Source of the DNA: Aricia agestis
Lineage: Eukaryota; Arthropoda; Insecta; Lepidoptera; Lycaenidae
Assembly: GCF_905147365.1 (NCBI RefSeq)
Contig: NC_056423.1
Coordinates: forward strand, 9,838,501-9,902,500
Direction of reading: 5' to 3'
DNA length: 64,000 nucleotides
Below, piece after piece: positions 1-10,100 of this stretch (positions are counted from its first letter, which is position 1; every line of letters starts with the position of its first letter). The notes beneath the pieces are model-generated. The model was given only the letters and a program-made list of their open reading frames with translations. It did no database searches and was not told the origin of the DNA. The position numbers were made by a program, and so were the translations under genes.

Positions 1-90
1 TCACCCTCGGGTATACCAAACAGATCCAAAACATGGGCTATGATCTTGGACTCTATAAGAGAGAAGACGGGTGCCACTTCGAAGGTATAC
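1..90 (-). CDS. Decarboxylase coding exon 3 (cut by window edge)
   Basis: A TATTTTCCAG acceptor at 100-91 precedes codons reading (Q)YTFEVAPVFSLIESK and continuing to DLFGIPEG. The first G completes the CAG codon split with exon 2. The exon runs off the left edge. Confidence 0.85.
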   Translation of the reverse strand, partial: VYLRSGTRLLSYRVQDHSPCFGSVWYTRG

Positions 91-3000
91 CTGGAAAATA
101 GAAGTATAAGAAGATAAGTAACAAAATATTGTAGGAAAATAGAAGTATAAAAAGATAAGTAACAAAATATTGTGTTGTAAATTGTAATAGTTGATGCCCG
201 CAAATACGTTGCACAAAAACGGTTTATCTCGTGGGAACCCGGAACAGTATATTTTCGGTATTATAATATGGAAAAAAAGTATTCTATGTCCTTTCTTGGG
301 ATTCGGGACTCAAAGTATCTCCAAACCAAACTTCATTCAAATCGAATCAGCGGTTTGGGCGTGAAAAGGTAACTGACAGACAGACACACTTTCGCATTTA
401 TAATATTAAGAAAATATTCACGAATGCAGGCAATTTGAAGCAAACCTTTGGTTTCCTTTCCCATATGAATTTAATAAGTTTAGTTCGTTAGAATGTATGA
501 AGGCTAACAAGTCTGGCTGACAAATCTGGAACGCCAGCTTTTTTTACAGCGCGTGGCCAAATATTTTTAAAACTTTAAAGCAAACCTTAACTACAAATAT
601 TCAAGATAATTTATTTTACTAAGGACCTGTTTCACTACTTCCCTATAAAGTGCCGGATATGCTATCCACCACTTGTTTGACAGATGCTCCATACTCTGTC
701 AAGTTACGTTGTATAGAGAATCTGTCAGATAAGTTGTGGATAGCAAATCCGGCACTTATCAGGAAGTGTGTTGACCGTAAATGAAGTATCATCAGTCATC
801 ACTCTGTTTTATTACACTCCGTCTACACGAAACTCACTGGCTAGTGTTGAAGGCCTCGGCGAGCCAGGCCCCAGCCAGGCCATACACGTCGGTACCAGCA
901 TACAGCTGGTTTCGGAACATGACCCGGTTGGTCTTCACGCTGTACCGCAGCACCTGGCGCACAGACCGCTCCAGTTCCTCGTCGGAAACCGGCGACGATA
1001 TGTCCAGGTCATGCTGCAGTAGCTTCTGGAATTTCAATAAAATAGGTCCTAGAACTTTTTGATAAAGAGTGGCCAAATACAGCAAAGGATGTGTGGAAGG
1101 AAAGGGCTTTCTCCCAACTGTGGGACACAAAATAAGATTCAAAATTAAAATTATTTAATCATAACTTTGTCATAGTTCAAGATCAACATCACTTTCAGAA
1201 TCTGGATACGCCCTGCATAATCTTTAGATTTCGACAATTAATTTTCCCAAGTCGAGATAACTGACAATTAGTGATAAGCTTTAAATAATAATTGATAGCA
1301 GTTTTCAAGATTTAACCTTTCCGACTGTTTGTCAGGCCCCTGGCTAGCGTTTAAGGGTGGCATTATACATAATACAATCCATAAATTGCTCTAATTAGCT
1401 TGCATACAATTATATTGATATGAACATAAATTGATAATAAATTATTGCCAAGTGGGTAAATAAACATTACAATAATTACTATGAACTAATCAAACAGTTA
1501 ATTAAGGTTTAATTGCCTATTAAGTTAAGTGAGCTAACCATTAATCTATACTAATTCGAATCGAATGTATCTGTCTCATAGGTGTAGGGATTATCTGAGT
1601 ACCTACACTAAGATATTCTACTATTTAGGGGAGAGGGGGGAAGCCGGAAGAACATAGGAAAATATTTTCTATCGAAACATGTGCTTAATTAAGCTACGGT
1701 CTACACCCAATAAAGCAAGTAGCAGCTAGCAGGCTACATCAAGTATTGAAATATCCATACTAATATTATAAATGCGAAAGTGTGTCTGTATGTTACCTCT
1801 TTACGCCTAAACCGCTGAACCGATTTTGCTGAAATTTAGTATGGAGATAATTTTAGTCCCGGGAAAGGACATAGGATACTTTTTTCTCCGGAAAAATGTA
1901 CGGTTTCCGCGCGATAAACTAATGTTGACGCAACGGAGTTGCGGGCGTCATCTAGTCGTATTAATATTATCATGGCGATACATGGTACACGAATTTGAAA
2001 GTCCTTATTGCATCAGCCTTTCGTCCTTATTACATATCTAAAGCTAGGGCTGCTAAATCTGAAAAACCGGACAGCTTAGCCAAACAGTCGAAAAAAAGGC
2101 CGGACACCCTGCTTTTGAGGATAATTAGCATCTCAACTCAAGATCTTAAATCGAGAGTTGGGATCATCTGCTCTCAGTATCAAGAAGTTCAGCATCGCGC
2201 TTTTGATTTTTTAGTTGAATAATAAATTCGTCTTAGGACTTAATAAGATTTTCATATAAAATTGTAGCTCTTCAAAAGCTGGACTTTCTCTAATTTCGGC
2301 CAGATACGCAAAAAGCCTTATTTTATCCGGCTTTATCCAGACGACTGGCAACCCTAAGTCTACCTAGTACTTGCACTGAGGTGAATGGTCGCTAGTGTCA
2401 ATTAGTGTCAATGTATTGCTGCAGCCTGCAGTCTCCGAAAATGGCCGTTGATGGTATTTTCCGAATGTGTCATGTCATCAATGTTTATAAGGGATCGTTC
2501 ATTGATCACGTCGGAAACTTTTCGGACAAGTAACCCTACTGCCACATACCACCCCCAAGGAGTATGACAACTTATTTATACCTAGCGACAGGAGAATTTT
2601 AGGTATAAGAGAGTTAGCTGACCCGGTAAACGCTGTTTTGCCATATAAATTATTTCTAGTAAATAAAAAGTAGATAAAAACCTATTCTCAGGCCTAAGTC
2701 CTAACGAATGTACCTACATACAAAATTTCATTAAAATCGGTTGAACGGTTTTGGAGGAGTTCGCGCACAAACACTGTGACACGAGAATTTTAAATAAGTA
2801 TGGATTTTTTTCATACAAGATTTTATTTTGTATACAAGAGCCGAGTTTTTTTAACTCGTAAATGAACTTTGAAAAACTATTATCGCATAAACAAAATCTA
2901 TATTAAAATATGAAAATCAAGTTAGTCACGCTAAAACTTAAGAACTGCTGCACCGATTTAGCTAATTTTAGCCTTGAAATATCTTGGAAGTCCAGGGAAG

Positions 3001-3165
3001 GTTTTCAATAGTGATACAAAGTTCACCGGGTCATCTATTTGAATTTTAAACAAAATAGTATAAACTCACCTCTAAATCCTTGGGGTGTTTAAATCGTACT
3101 AGAGGTTTATCTTCACCTCCTTCTTCTTTGACAATACTCAGTATTCTATCTAGAAAGCTCGACAT
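1..3165 (-). CDS. PLP group II decarboxylase, 5' part (CSAD / aspartate / glutamate decarboxylase-like)
   Basis: This is the N-terminal part of a pyridoxal-phosphate amino-acid decarboxylase. The family makes hypotaurine from cysteine sulfinate, beta-alanine from aspartate, or GABA from glutamate; the substrate cannot be decided from this part. Three coding exons join in phase: 3165-3070 (32 codons, starts MSSFLDRILSIVKEE, ends HPKDLE), 1025-838, and 90-1. The joined product reads HPKDLE-KLLQHDLDIS, then SVKTNRVMFRNQLYAGTD, GLAGAWLAEAFNTSQ and YTFEVAPVFSLIE. These match the family N-terminal signature (HPxDL, SVKTxxxxFxNQLxxGxD, GLAGxW, NTSQYTxExAPVF). Splice sites are GT-AG (GTGAGT donors at both introns; TTCCAG acceptors). 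The Lys that binds PLP and the C-terminal two thirds lie left of the window. In insects this family includes the beta-alanine enzyme Black, used in cuticle tanning, and CSAD. The family call is firm; the exact member is open. Confidence 0.88.
265..412 (+). repeat. Retroposon fragment ending gcatttataatatta
   Basis: This is the 3' part of a common lepidopteran retroposon: 'cctttcttggga', then 'cagcggtttgggcgtgaa', 'gacagacagacac' and 'tcgcatttataatatta'. Other copies lie at 1756-1960, 7225-7378, 13117-13290, 53027-53640 and 61849-62062. It sits in decarboxylase intron 2. It is probably a SINE/RTE-type tail; the exact family was not determined. Confidence 0.7.
621..775. repeat. Foldback MITE, family A copy 1
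   Basis: Inverted ends 'aaggacctgtttcactactt' and '...ggcacttatcaggaagtg' enclose 'ctatccaccact' and 'agttgtggatagc'. The other copies are at 31597-31733, 43630-43768 and 48510-48651. The right end of this copy is decayed. It lies in intron 2, 63 bp beyond the exon 2 donor. Confidence 0.75.
838..1025 (-). CDS. Decarboxylase coding exon 2
   Basis: The exon is 188 nt, bounded by a CCAG acceptor (1029-1026) and a GTGAGT donor (837-832). It encodes the family block SVKTNRVMFRNQLYAGTD followed by GLAGAWLAEAFNTSQ. The apparent stop codon next to NTSQ is part of the donor, so the frame continues into exon 3. Confidence 0.88.
1756..1960 (-). repeat. Retroposon copy, reverse orientation
   Basis: It starts at 'catactaatattataaatgc' and runs through 'aaccgctgaaccgattttgc', 'cccgggaaaggacatagg' and 'ggaaaaatgtacggtttccg' to 'gttgcgggcgtcatctagt'. 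This is the reverse of the 'gcatttataatattagta' retroposon found throughout the window. Confidence 0.72.
2615..2800 (+). repeat. Retroposon fragment ('gctgacccggtaaacgctg')
   Basis: 'ttagctgacccggtaaacgc' is followed by 'ctattctcaggcctaagtcc', 'aaaatcggttgaacggtttt' and 'cacaaacactgtgacacga'. The pattern is typical of an RTE-like lepidopteran retroposon. It lies in decarboxylase intron 1. A related reverse fragment occupies about 2885-3045 ('ttcaccgggtcatctatttg'). Confidence 0.6.
3070..3165 (-). CDS. Decarboxylase coding exon 1
   Basis: The ATG at 3165 opens 32 codons, which end at a GTGAGT donor (3069-3064) in phase 0. The residues KPLVRFKHPKDLE fit the start of the decarboxylase fold. The exon is short and was found by splice and family logic. 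A tRNA-derived SINE lies about 160 bp upstream of the start codon. Confidence 0.85.
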
Positions 3166-3327
3166 GGTCTGTCCGTCTGTATGGTCAGTGGTATACTGAG
3201 TACTGCCCTTGCGTTAACCATTATACCGAGGAGTTTGAGAGCCTTATGCAGTTGGAACAGAGGTCAAGACAGGGGTAAAATAACAGTGAACAGGTTGTAT
3301 AGAGACTAGGCACAATGTAAATTGACG

Positions 3328-3600
3328 ACCTCTGTGGCTCAGTGGTGAGCGCGTTGGCAGTTCAAGCCGGGGGTCGCCGGTTCGAATCCCGCCGACGGAC
3401 CAAAAAGTTTTCAAAGTTCCAGGGTCATGGATGTATATTAAATATGTGTATCATATAATAAAAATCTTAAATACCTATATGTATAGTATAAAAGTATTAG
3501 GTAAATATATTTTCGTTGTCTGGTAGTGGTACCTGTAACACCCGACGTGGTGTGAAGCGTCCCTAGATATTATTATTACTATTATTAAATTATTATTTTT
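3328..3600 (+). repeat. tRNA-derived SINE
   Basis: The tRNA-like head has an A-box-like 'tggctcagtggtgagcgcg' and a B-box 'ggttcgaatcccgccgacgg'. It is followed by a unique body and a (TAT/ATT)-rich tail near 3570-3600. The head lacks the paired stems of a functional tRNA, so it is called a SINE and not a tRNA gene. It lies just upstream of the decarboxylase start codon. Confidence 0.75.
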
Positions 3601-3611
3601 AACAAAAACTT

Positions 3612-3967
3612 AAAACCGACTTCCAAGTTAAAAACAATAATAATATGAACTAAAAAGTATTAAATAACTCTTACTCTATAATGGTGCCCTTTTTCAGAAT
3701 TCGTCTAAATCTCAACTATTTCTGTACATACTACAGTCTTCATTACTTTGAAGTCGGTACCAGCTAATTTTATCGTGAGTTCAGTCAATGTCAGAATATC
3801 TGAAGCTTTTGGGACTGGCACCGACTTCAAAGTAATGAAGACTGTTGTATGTACAGAAATAGTTGAGATTTAGACGAATTCTGAAAAAGGCACTATTATA
3901 GAGTAAGAGTTATTTAATACTTTTTAGTTCATATTATTATTATTTTTACCTTGGAAGTCGGTTTTAA
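3612..3967. repeat. Long foldback element, about 150 bp arms
   Basis: The left arm begins 'aaaaccgacttccaagtt' and contains 'ttcagaattcgtctaaatc' and 'cttcattactttgaagtcgg'. The right arm is its near-exact reverse complement and ends 'ccttggaagtcggtttt'. The short centre is about 3765-3820. It carries no coding frame. Confidence 0.8.
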
Positions 3968-4289
3968 TTTTTTGTTAAAAATAATAATTTCACTCTTTTT
4001 AGTTATCCACAAGATAAAGTTTTATGCGTAAATAACCACTACGAATGTTAACTATTCACATTATGTTACTGTAAGCGAAATTGTGGTAAATGCTTGCAGT
4101 TATCTAAGCGTTGCTGCAATTTAAACACATTTATCTTTAAAGGTTCAGGAGTTCTGTTCAGTGCCTTTGGACCAAGAGACACAATCGTATGAACTTTCTC
4201 TTATTCGTAACATATGTTTAAGTTACTAGAAATAACATTTTAACCACTATGAGTCTTTTGAGGAGGATATATAAAATCCATAGGATGAA

Positions 4290-4385
4290 TAAAATCATGT
4301 TTCCAACGTCATATTCGAACCCACGACCTCCGAGTCAAGATCCACGCTCTTCTACTGGACCACGGAGGTGCGAACCTGAATGAAA
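4290..4385 (-). repeat. tRNA-derived SINE head, minus strand
   Basis: Read on the minus strand it gives 'gtggtccagtagaagagcg' (A-box region) and 'gtcgtgggttcgaatatg' (B-box). It belongs to a different SINE family from the one at 3328. The tail boundary is not clear. Confidence 0.6.
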
Positions 4386-4617
4386 TTTATCTAACTTGCA
4401 TCAGGAGTCAGGATGCAGGATGCCGCGGCCACTGTACTATCAACATCGTAAACAAATCGCGAAGGAGGTCAAACATCAAAGTTTATCATCAATGAGTGTC
4501 CTTATTCAATAAATTACTACTTAATAATTGATCGTTAACACAAATAAGATAATTAAATAGCGCTCTGGAGTTACAGTTAACATTGATTGGCATAGTTTAG
4601 GGCCGAAACTACTAATC

Positions 4618-4980
4618 TATATACGTGGGAGAGCCATGCTTCGGCACGAATGGGCCGGCTCGACCGGGGAAATACCACGTTCTCACAGAAAACCGGCGTG
4701 AAACAGCGCTTGCGCTTTGTTTCGCCGAGTGAGTGAGTTTACCGGAGGCCCAATCCCCTACCCTATTCCCTTCCCTACCCTCTCCCCTATTCCCTTCCCT
4801 TCTCTACTCTCCCTTATTCCCTTCCCTTTCCTTCCTTACCCTCCCCTATTACCCTGTTCCCTCTTAAAAGGCCGGCAACGCACTTGCAGCTCTTCTGATG
4901 CTGCGAGTGTCCATGGGCGACGGAAGTTGCTTTCCATCAGGTGACCCGTTTGCTCGTTTGCCCCCTTTATTTCATTAAAA
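4618..4980 (+). repeat. Retroposon with C-rich tract and 'gggtcacctg' tail
   Basis: The head is 'tacgtgggagagccatgctt', followed by 'cggctcgaccggggaaatac'. A long C/T-rich tract with repeated 'ttccctaccc' follows, then 'aaaaggccggcaacgcac', 'gggcgacggaagttgc', 'tcaggtgacccgtttgctcg' and a poly-A tail. Related copies are at 15605-16126, 55220-55285 and 57251-57406. The 75 aa open frame in it is a by-product of the C-rich tract. Confidence 0.75.
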
Positions 4981-5260
4981 AAATCTGATTTTAATGATCA
5001 TTCAAATTGATTTTAGTGTCAATCTATACTGATATATTATGAAAGAGAATGTTTGTCAGTCAGTTTATCTTTGTCTGTGGTCTGTAAGCCCTTGAAATTA
5101 TTGAATAAAATGAAATGCGGCATTACTTTCAGTCCAGGGAAATAAGATGGAATAGGTTTTTTTTCCGAAAAATACTTTAACGGGATAAATGAACTTCTGC
5201 AATACGAAATTATGTCCACGGTACACGGCCAGAATATTTGATCGAAGTACACGGCTATTT

Positions 5261-5475
5261 AGGTTGGGTTGCAACTTGCACCAGAGCCGTGGTTATAGTT
5301 AAAGTTAAATATGGCGTACAAACACCCCATATTCTATAACCGGAAAAATTGACAGATGTCGTATGCGACATCTGTCAATTTTTCCGGTTGACAGATGTCG
5401 TATGCGACATCTGTCAATTTTTCCGGTTATAGTTAAGGTTAAAGTCAAAGTTAGTTGGTGCAACCCAGTCTTAGT
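5261..5475. repeat. Foldback MITE with duplicated palindromic core
   Basis: The outer inverted ends are 'ggttgggttgcaacttgcac' and 'agttggtgcaacccagtc'. The core at 5338-5389 is a near-perfect palindrome. Its right 39 bp (5351-5389) are repeated exactly at 5390-5428. Confidence 0.8.
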
Positions 5476-5784
5476 TGGCGTAGCTTGAAGTTTCTTAAAT
5501 AATTGCCAAACATATTTAAAAATAAATAATATATTTAAAGTTCATTACCCTGTACCATAAAAGGGATACTTTAACTAAGAGTGCAGACAAAAGTAAATAT
5601 TTAAACAACAAATACTCCAGCCTCTACAGAACAATAAACATACTTACTCGATGTTTAAACAAATATAAGTACTTAGTGTTAAAATAATGAATACGACAAA
5701 AAAATTAAATCAATGTTATAAATTAATATTATTTGTACTAAATACAAAGATCTCCTCTGTTGATTACAGCTATTATAAGTTCTA

Positions 5785-5940
5785 ATTTTATAACTAAACC
5801 AGATGACCCGGTGAAATTTGTATCACTTTCCTCCTAAATCCTAATAAATAATATAAACCTTCCCTGGACTTTCACGAATATTTCAAGACTAAAATTAACC
5901 AAATCATTTAGCCGTTCTTGATATTATGCAAGATTAAAAA
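5785..5940 (+). repeat. Retroposon fragment ('cagatgacccggtgaaattt')
   Basis: It contains 'cagatgacccggtgaaattt', 'aaccttccctggactttc' and 'atttagccgttcttga'. It is the same family as the reverse fragment at about 2885-3045. The DNA between 5475 and 5785 shows nothing beyond AT-rich sequence. Confidence 0.5.
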
Positions 5941-6010
5941 AAAATTCATTCATCAATTTTTATTTGTCTAAATACATTGTCTAATGTTTTGTCTTTGTCT
6001 TTCGAGTTAT

Positions 6011-6725
6011 TTTTAGAGTTCCGTAGTCAACAAGGAACCCTGTCCGTCCGTATGTCCGTCTGTCCGCCTGTCTGTCTGTCCGTCTGTCTGTCTGTCTGTC
6101 CGCGGTTTTGCTCAGAGACTATAGGACCTACAAAGCTGTAATTTGGCATGAATACACATATTAATGATGCTGACAAAATGATACATAAAATCTTTAAAAA
6201 ATAAATTTTTATGGTAGGTACCTCCCCTACACATCAAGCGGGGATGAATTTTTTTTTCACGCCCACCCTTTATTGTGGGGTGTCGTTGGATAGGTTTTAA
6301 AAAAATATTGTAGGTATTTATAGATCATTTTCTGATTTAGGGATCCATTTGTTAAATATTAAGTTTTAAAGTGGAAAAAAATCGTTAGAGTCCAGTGTCC
6401 CCCCCTTCTACCAGCTAAACAGTTGTTTCTGGAAATGTGAAAAAATTTACGGGAATAGGAAATATGCTGAATTTAAAAGGAAAACTATCACGGCTAAGAA
6501 GACTTCATAAGTTATTGAGTAATAGTCGATCAACTAAAAAAATGTATTCGGCGAAGTGTAAAGGAACTTTTCGTTCAAATTCCTTGGAAAGTAACGATGA
6601 TATTGTTAGTAGTGTAAAATACGTGATAAATGTACATTCATTGACCATACAATTTTTTTCAAAAACTAGCGGTACTACGGAACCCTATATTGCGCGTGGC
6701 CCGACACGCACTTGGCCGGTTTTTC
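6011..6725. repeat. Interspersed repeat ('gagttccgtagtcaacaagg' to 'cgcacttggccgg')
   Basis: The left end has 'agagttccgtagtcaacaag' and a (GTCT/GTCC)n run at 6043-6102. The right end has 'tacggaaccctat' and 'gacacgcacttggccgg'. Related pieces are at 54421-54845 and 59497-59640. A 130-codon frame starting at 6437 lies inside it; it is Lys/Asn/Ser-rich and runs past the repeat end, and is not treated as a gene. Confidence 0.65.
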
Positions 6726-6736
6726 TATCTTCATAT

Positions 6737-6905
6737 AGTATGAATAAGAATAAGAATAAGAAACATTTATTTTGTACATCGTATAACACAATATTTACAA
6801 ACAGACATAAGAACAAGGACAAAGTATAATTAATTTAACTTTTTATTGTGTGATGCCAAAAAAGGAACCCCAGCTCGGCATTAGCAGCAAGTCTGCTGCA
6901 CTGAT
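6737..6905 (-). repeat. Probable retroposon 3' tail, minus strand
   Basis: 'tgaataagaataagaataag' plus 'aaacatttattttgtacatc' reads on the minus strand as a body ending in (TTATTC)n, a usual tail for non-LTR retroposons. It continues to 'cagctcggcattagcagc'. The boundary is approximate. Confidence 0.45.
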
Positions 6906-7090
6906 ATTCTATATTAGTAACTAAACATCTCTAAAAAGTGTGTATTTAGTGTACCTACCTAAAACTCGAGTTGGCTGAAGTATATCCGGATTCCTGTCCG
7001 AGTCCATGGCCATTTAGATTTTTTTAAATTCCAAGTAACAGCAAAATGTAAAAATTTTAGTTTTCGATACAAAATGTTGGTAAAAACAAA

Positions 7091-7151
7091 ATGAACTTTA
7101 AACGAAGATCGCGGACGCGCTCTCGGCGAAATTCCTTGAGTGTTGTAGCTG
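7091..7151 (+). CDS. ADCY10-like: sAC coding exon 1 (predicted)
   Basis: The ATG at 7091 gives the basic peptide MNFKRRSRTRSRRNSLSVVA, then one base before a GTTAGT donor at 7152. That base plus GA of exon 2 makes a Gly codon. It was chosen on phase and position alone; the Arg-rich start is not a known sAC feature, and another upstream exon could be used instead. Confidence 0.6.
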
Positions 7152-10100
7152 GTTAGTCAATTATTATACTATAGGCCTAAGGATGTATGTGTGTCTCTCA
7201 TAATATAAAGTTCACTGTGAAAGTACCAACGCTGTAAGAATTACTTTCCACTTCTACAATCTACAGGAACTCAAAGTATCCCAATACCAAATTTCAGCAA
7301 AACTGGTTCACTGGTTTGGGCATGAAGAGGTGACAGACAGACAAACACTTTTGCATTTATAATAATATTAGTATGGATATTAATACAAAACATCATGAAG
7401 CATTACATGTTTCTAGTGCGCCGGTACCGTGGCGCAAATACGCCAAATAGTGAAATTAAACTTAATCACTTTTTATCATTACTAACATAGGATTAAAAAA
7501 TTATTGTTAATTACTTACCGCTATGGGCTGTGATAGTCTGTAATAAACGTATTTTTTTTTTTTTTTTATTACATTACAGGACCAGAAAAATGGCAAAAAT
7601 ATAACAAAAAGATAAAGAACGATGCTAATCACGATTCTTCAGACGAAGATGGCCTAACAGCTAGCGAACTTAAAGAATGGGTCGATGAATTCTTCGTCCG
7701 CAAAAGCATGTTAGAAGACAATATAGACCAGGATGTTGAAGTGAAGCTGACAAGGAAACAAACGCTCGTGCTGTCAACACTGGTGCCAGATGAGATACTG
7801 CTGATGGAGAAGTAAGTAATTAGAAGGTAAGAAATAGAACGCTTATGACATAAAATGGTTATAGAGAGAGTTGAAGAAGAAATAGAAAGAGAGATAGTGG
7901 AGAAAGATATAGAAAGAAAGAAAGAGAGTCGCATAGAATAAAAATCTAAATCAATCAGTAACTTTGAGTCTAACAAGTTTTCTGTGTTTTCAGATTTGAT
8001 GTGTCAAGTCCACGGCGCTTCGTTGGCGTCCTACTGATGGCCGATGTGTCCGGCTTCACAGCTCTCTCCGAGAGATACAATAACGCCGGAAAGGCCGGCA
8101 CTTACCAGCTGACGGCGATCCTGAATACTTACCTCGGCTCCTTGATCGAAGTCGTATACAGCTATGGCGGGGACATCATAAAGTTTGCTGGCGACGCCTT
8201 CCTAGCGCTGTGGAAGTTGGACAAGCGATCATTTCTATGCCAAACCATTCACACCGCCATAGCATGCTCTCTAGTCATCCAACACGCGTACGGCTCCTTC
8301 GAGACCGACGCTAAAGTAAATCTAAAAGTAAAGCTAGCTATAGCGGCCGGGAACCTCATCTTCTCGCCTATAGGCGCCGGTTCCGAAATGAACTACGTTC
8401 TATTTGGCCTGCCCGTCTTAGAAGCGAAGAAAGCTGAGAGCCTCTGTGCCTCCGGAGAAGTTAAACTGACACCTACAGCATGGGGTCACTGCTATTCGAG
8501 GAACTACGTCCATCACGTAGATGACCAGGGCTACATAACAATAAAAGCGATACTTTACGATCCACACGAAACTAATGTAACCAAACCGTTCCTTGATTTT
8601 CCAGCGATGCTGCGACGAGTTAACAAACCCCAGACGATGTTGAATGACTTATCCGATTCCCTATTCGAACCCTCGAAAAAGATGAGTAACATTGAAATTA
8701 TTAAGCGAAAAGAATTTCTGAGTCTGCGAAAAACTATACTTTTGGGTGAGGAAAGAAATATTGGGTCTCAGATAAGAAAGTTTATGATAAGGCCCGTCCT
8801 TACGCAGATCGATGCACATCAACCCTTGGAGTATTTAACTGAGATGAGACAAGTTTCTGTGATGTTCGTAACCCTAAAACCTAAAGATTGTCCTTTTTCA
8901 CAAGTAATAAATATAGTTCATAATTCTTACAAGATAACTTGCGAACTAGTTTACAAGTCAATGGGATGCGTCAACAAGATAATATTGTTCGACAAAGATG
9001 TGATGATTCTGGTCATATTCGGCTTACGGGGCTTCAAACACGAGTCGGAGGCTCAAGCCACGCTGAAATGTTCCTACAACATTAAGAAGTTGCTCACGGC
9101 TCTTGATGGAGTACTAGAAGTTTCCATTGGGGTCACGACAGGCAAAGTATACTGTGGTGTTGTCGGCCATCCGCTTAGAAGAGAATTCACCGTTATCGGC
9201 GCGGCCGTCAACAGAGCTGCTAGATTCATGTGCACCTACAGAAATAAAATTACCTGCGATGAAGCTACTTATTTGAATAGCAAACTGTCAGGCAACGGGT
9301 TCACCGTCCAACCGTCTATTACAATGAAAGGTATAATACACCCCGGTAAAATATACGAGTACAACGAGGATATACGACTCAAACAAATGTTTGATATAGC
9401 AATAATCCCGCCACTCCTGAATCGGGAAGATGAAATGGACTATTTCAAAAGTTGGTTAAATAGTAACACAAGAACTTACCGAGATTTCGATGCTTTGTTA
9501 CTAATCGGTGAGAGCAGAGTCGGCAAGACTAGACTCCTGGAATGGATGTTAAGATATGCTAAAAATAATGAAATTATTACTTGTTGCGTCAGCTTAACCT
9601 CCATTCATGCATCTACTCCATATTTGGCTGTAAGTCAAATAGTCAACCAACTACTTGGATTGAAAGAACCATTGAGTGAATTTGAAAAAGAGAAAAAAAT
9701 TATTAACATTCTTAGTTACTACAGCGAAGATTTATGCTACCTTAATGAAGTTTTGAAAGTCCGATTTGCGTATCACGAACGTTCTAGCGATATAAGTGAA
9801 GAGACAAGATTGGAAAAAGCAAAGTATATATTTAGTACAATTTTGAAATCTTTGCCTCACACGTACGCTATTTTTATCGACGACTTGCAGAACCTGGATG
9901 ATCTCTCCTGGGAATTCATTTCCCTTTTACTGGATGACATAAAAATATATTCGGTACTGACTGTGACACGTGGAAAGTTCCAAGCGATGAAATCGTGGTT
10001 CTACGCGGTGTACATGAAAAACAATATAAGGAAAATGGTTTTGAAACCCTTAGACAAACAGTGGATACCCTCACTCGCTTGCCAAATTTTAGACGTGAAT

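Noticed and set aside
834..1142. 102-residue minus-strand protein ending in NTSQ
   Set aside because: The stop is created by the GTGAGT donor and the first 36 codons are intron. The real exon is 838-1025.
3333..3400. Functional tRNA gene
   Set aside because: A- and B-box-like motifs are present, but the cloverleaf stems do not pair and a SINE body and tail follow.
4717..4944. Pro-rich 75-residue protein
   Set aside because: It is a translation of the C/T-rich tract of a retroposon that recurs elsewhere in the window.
6437..6829. 130-residue protein gene
   Set aside because: It sits inside an interspersed repeat, is rich in Lys, Asn and Ser, crosses the repeat end and has no recognisable domain.
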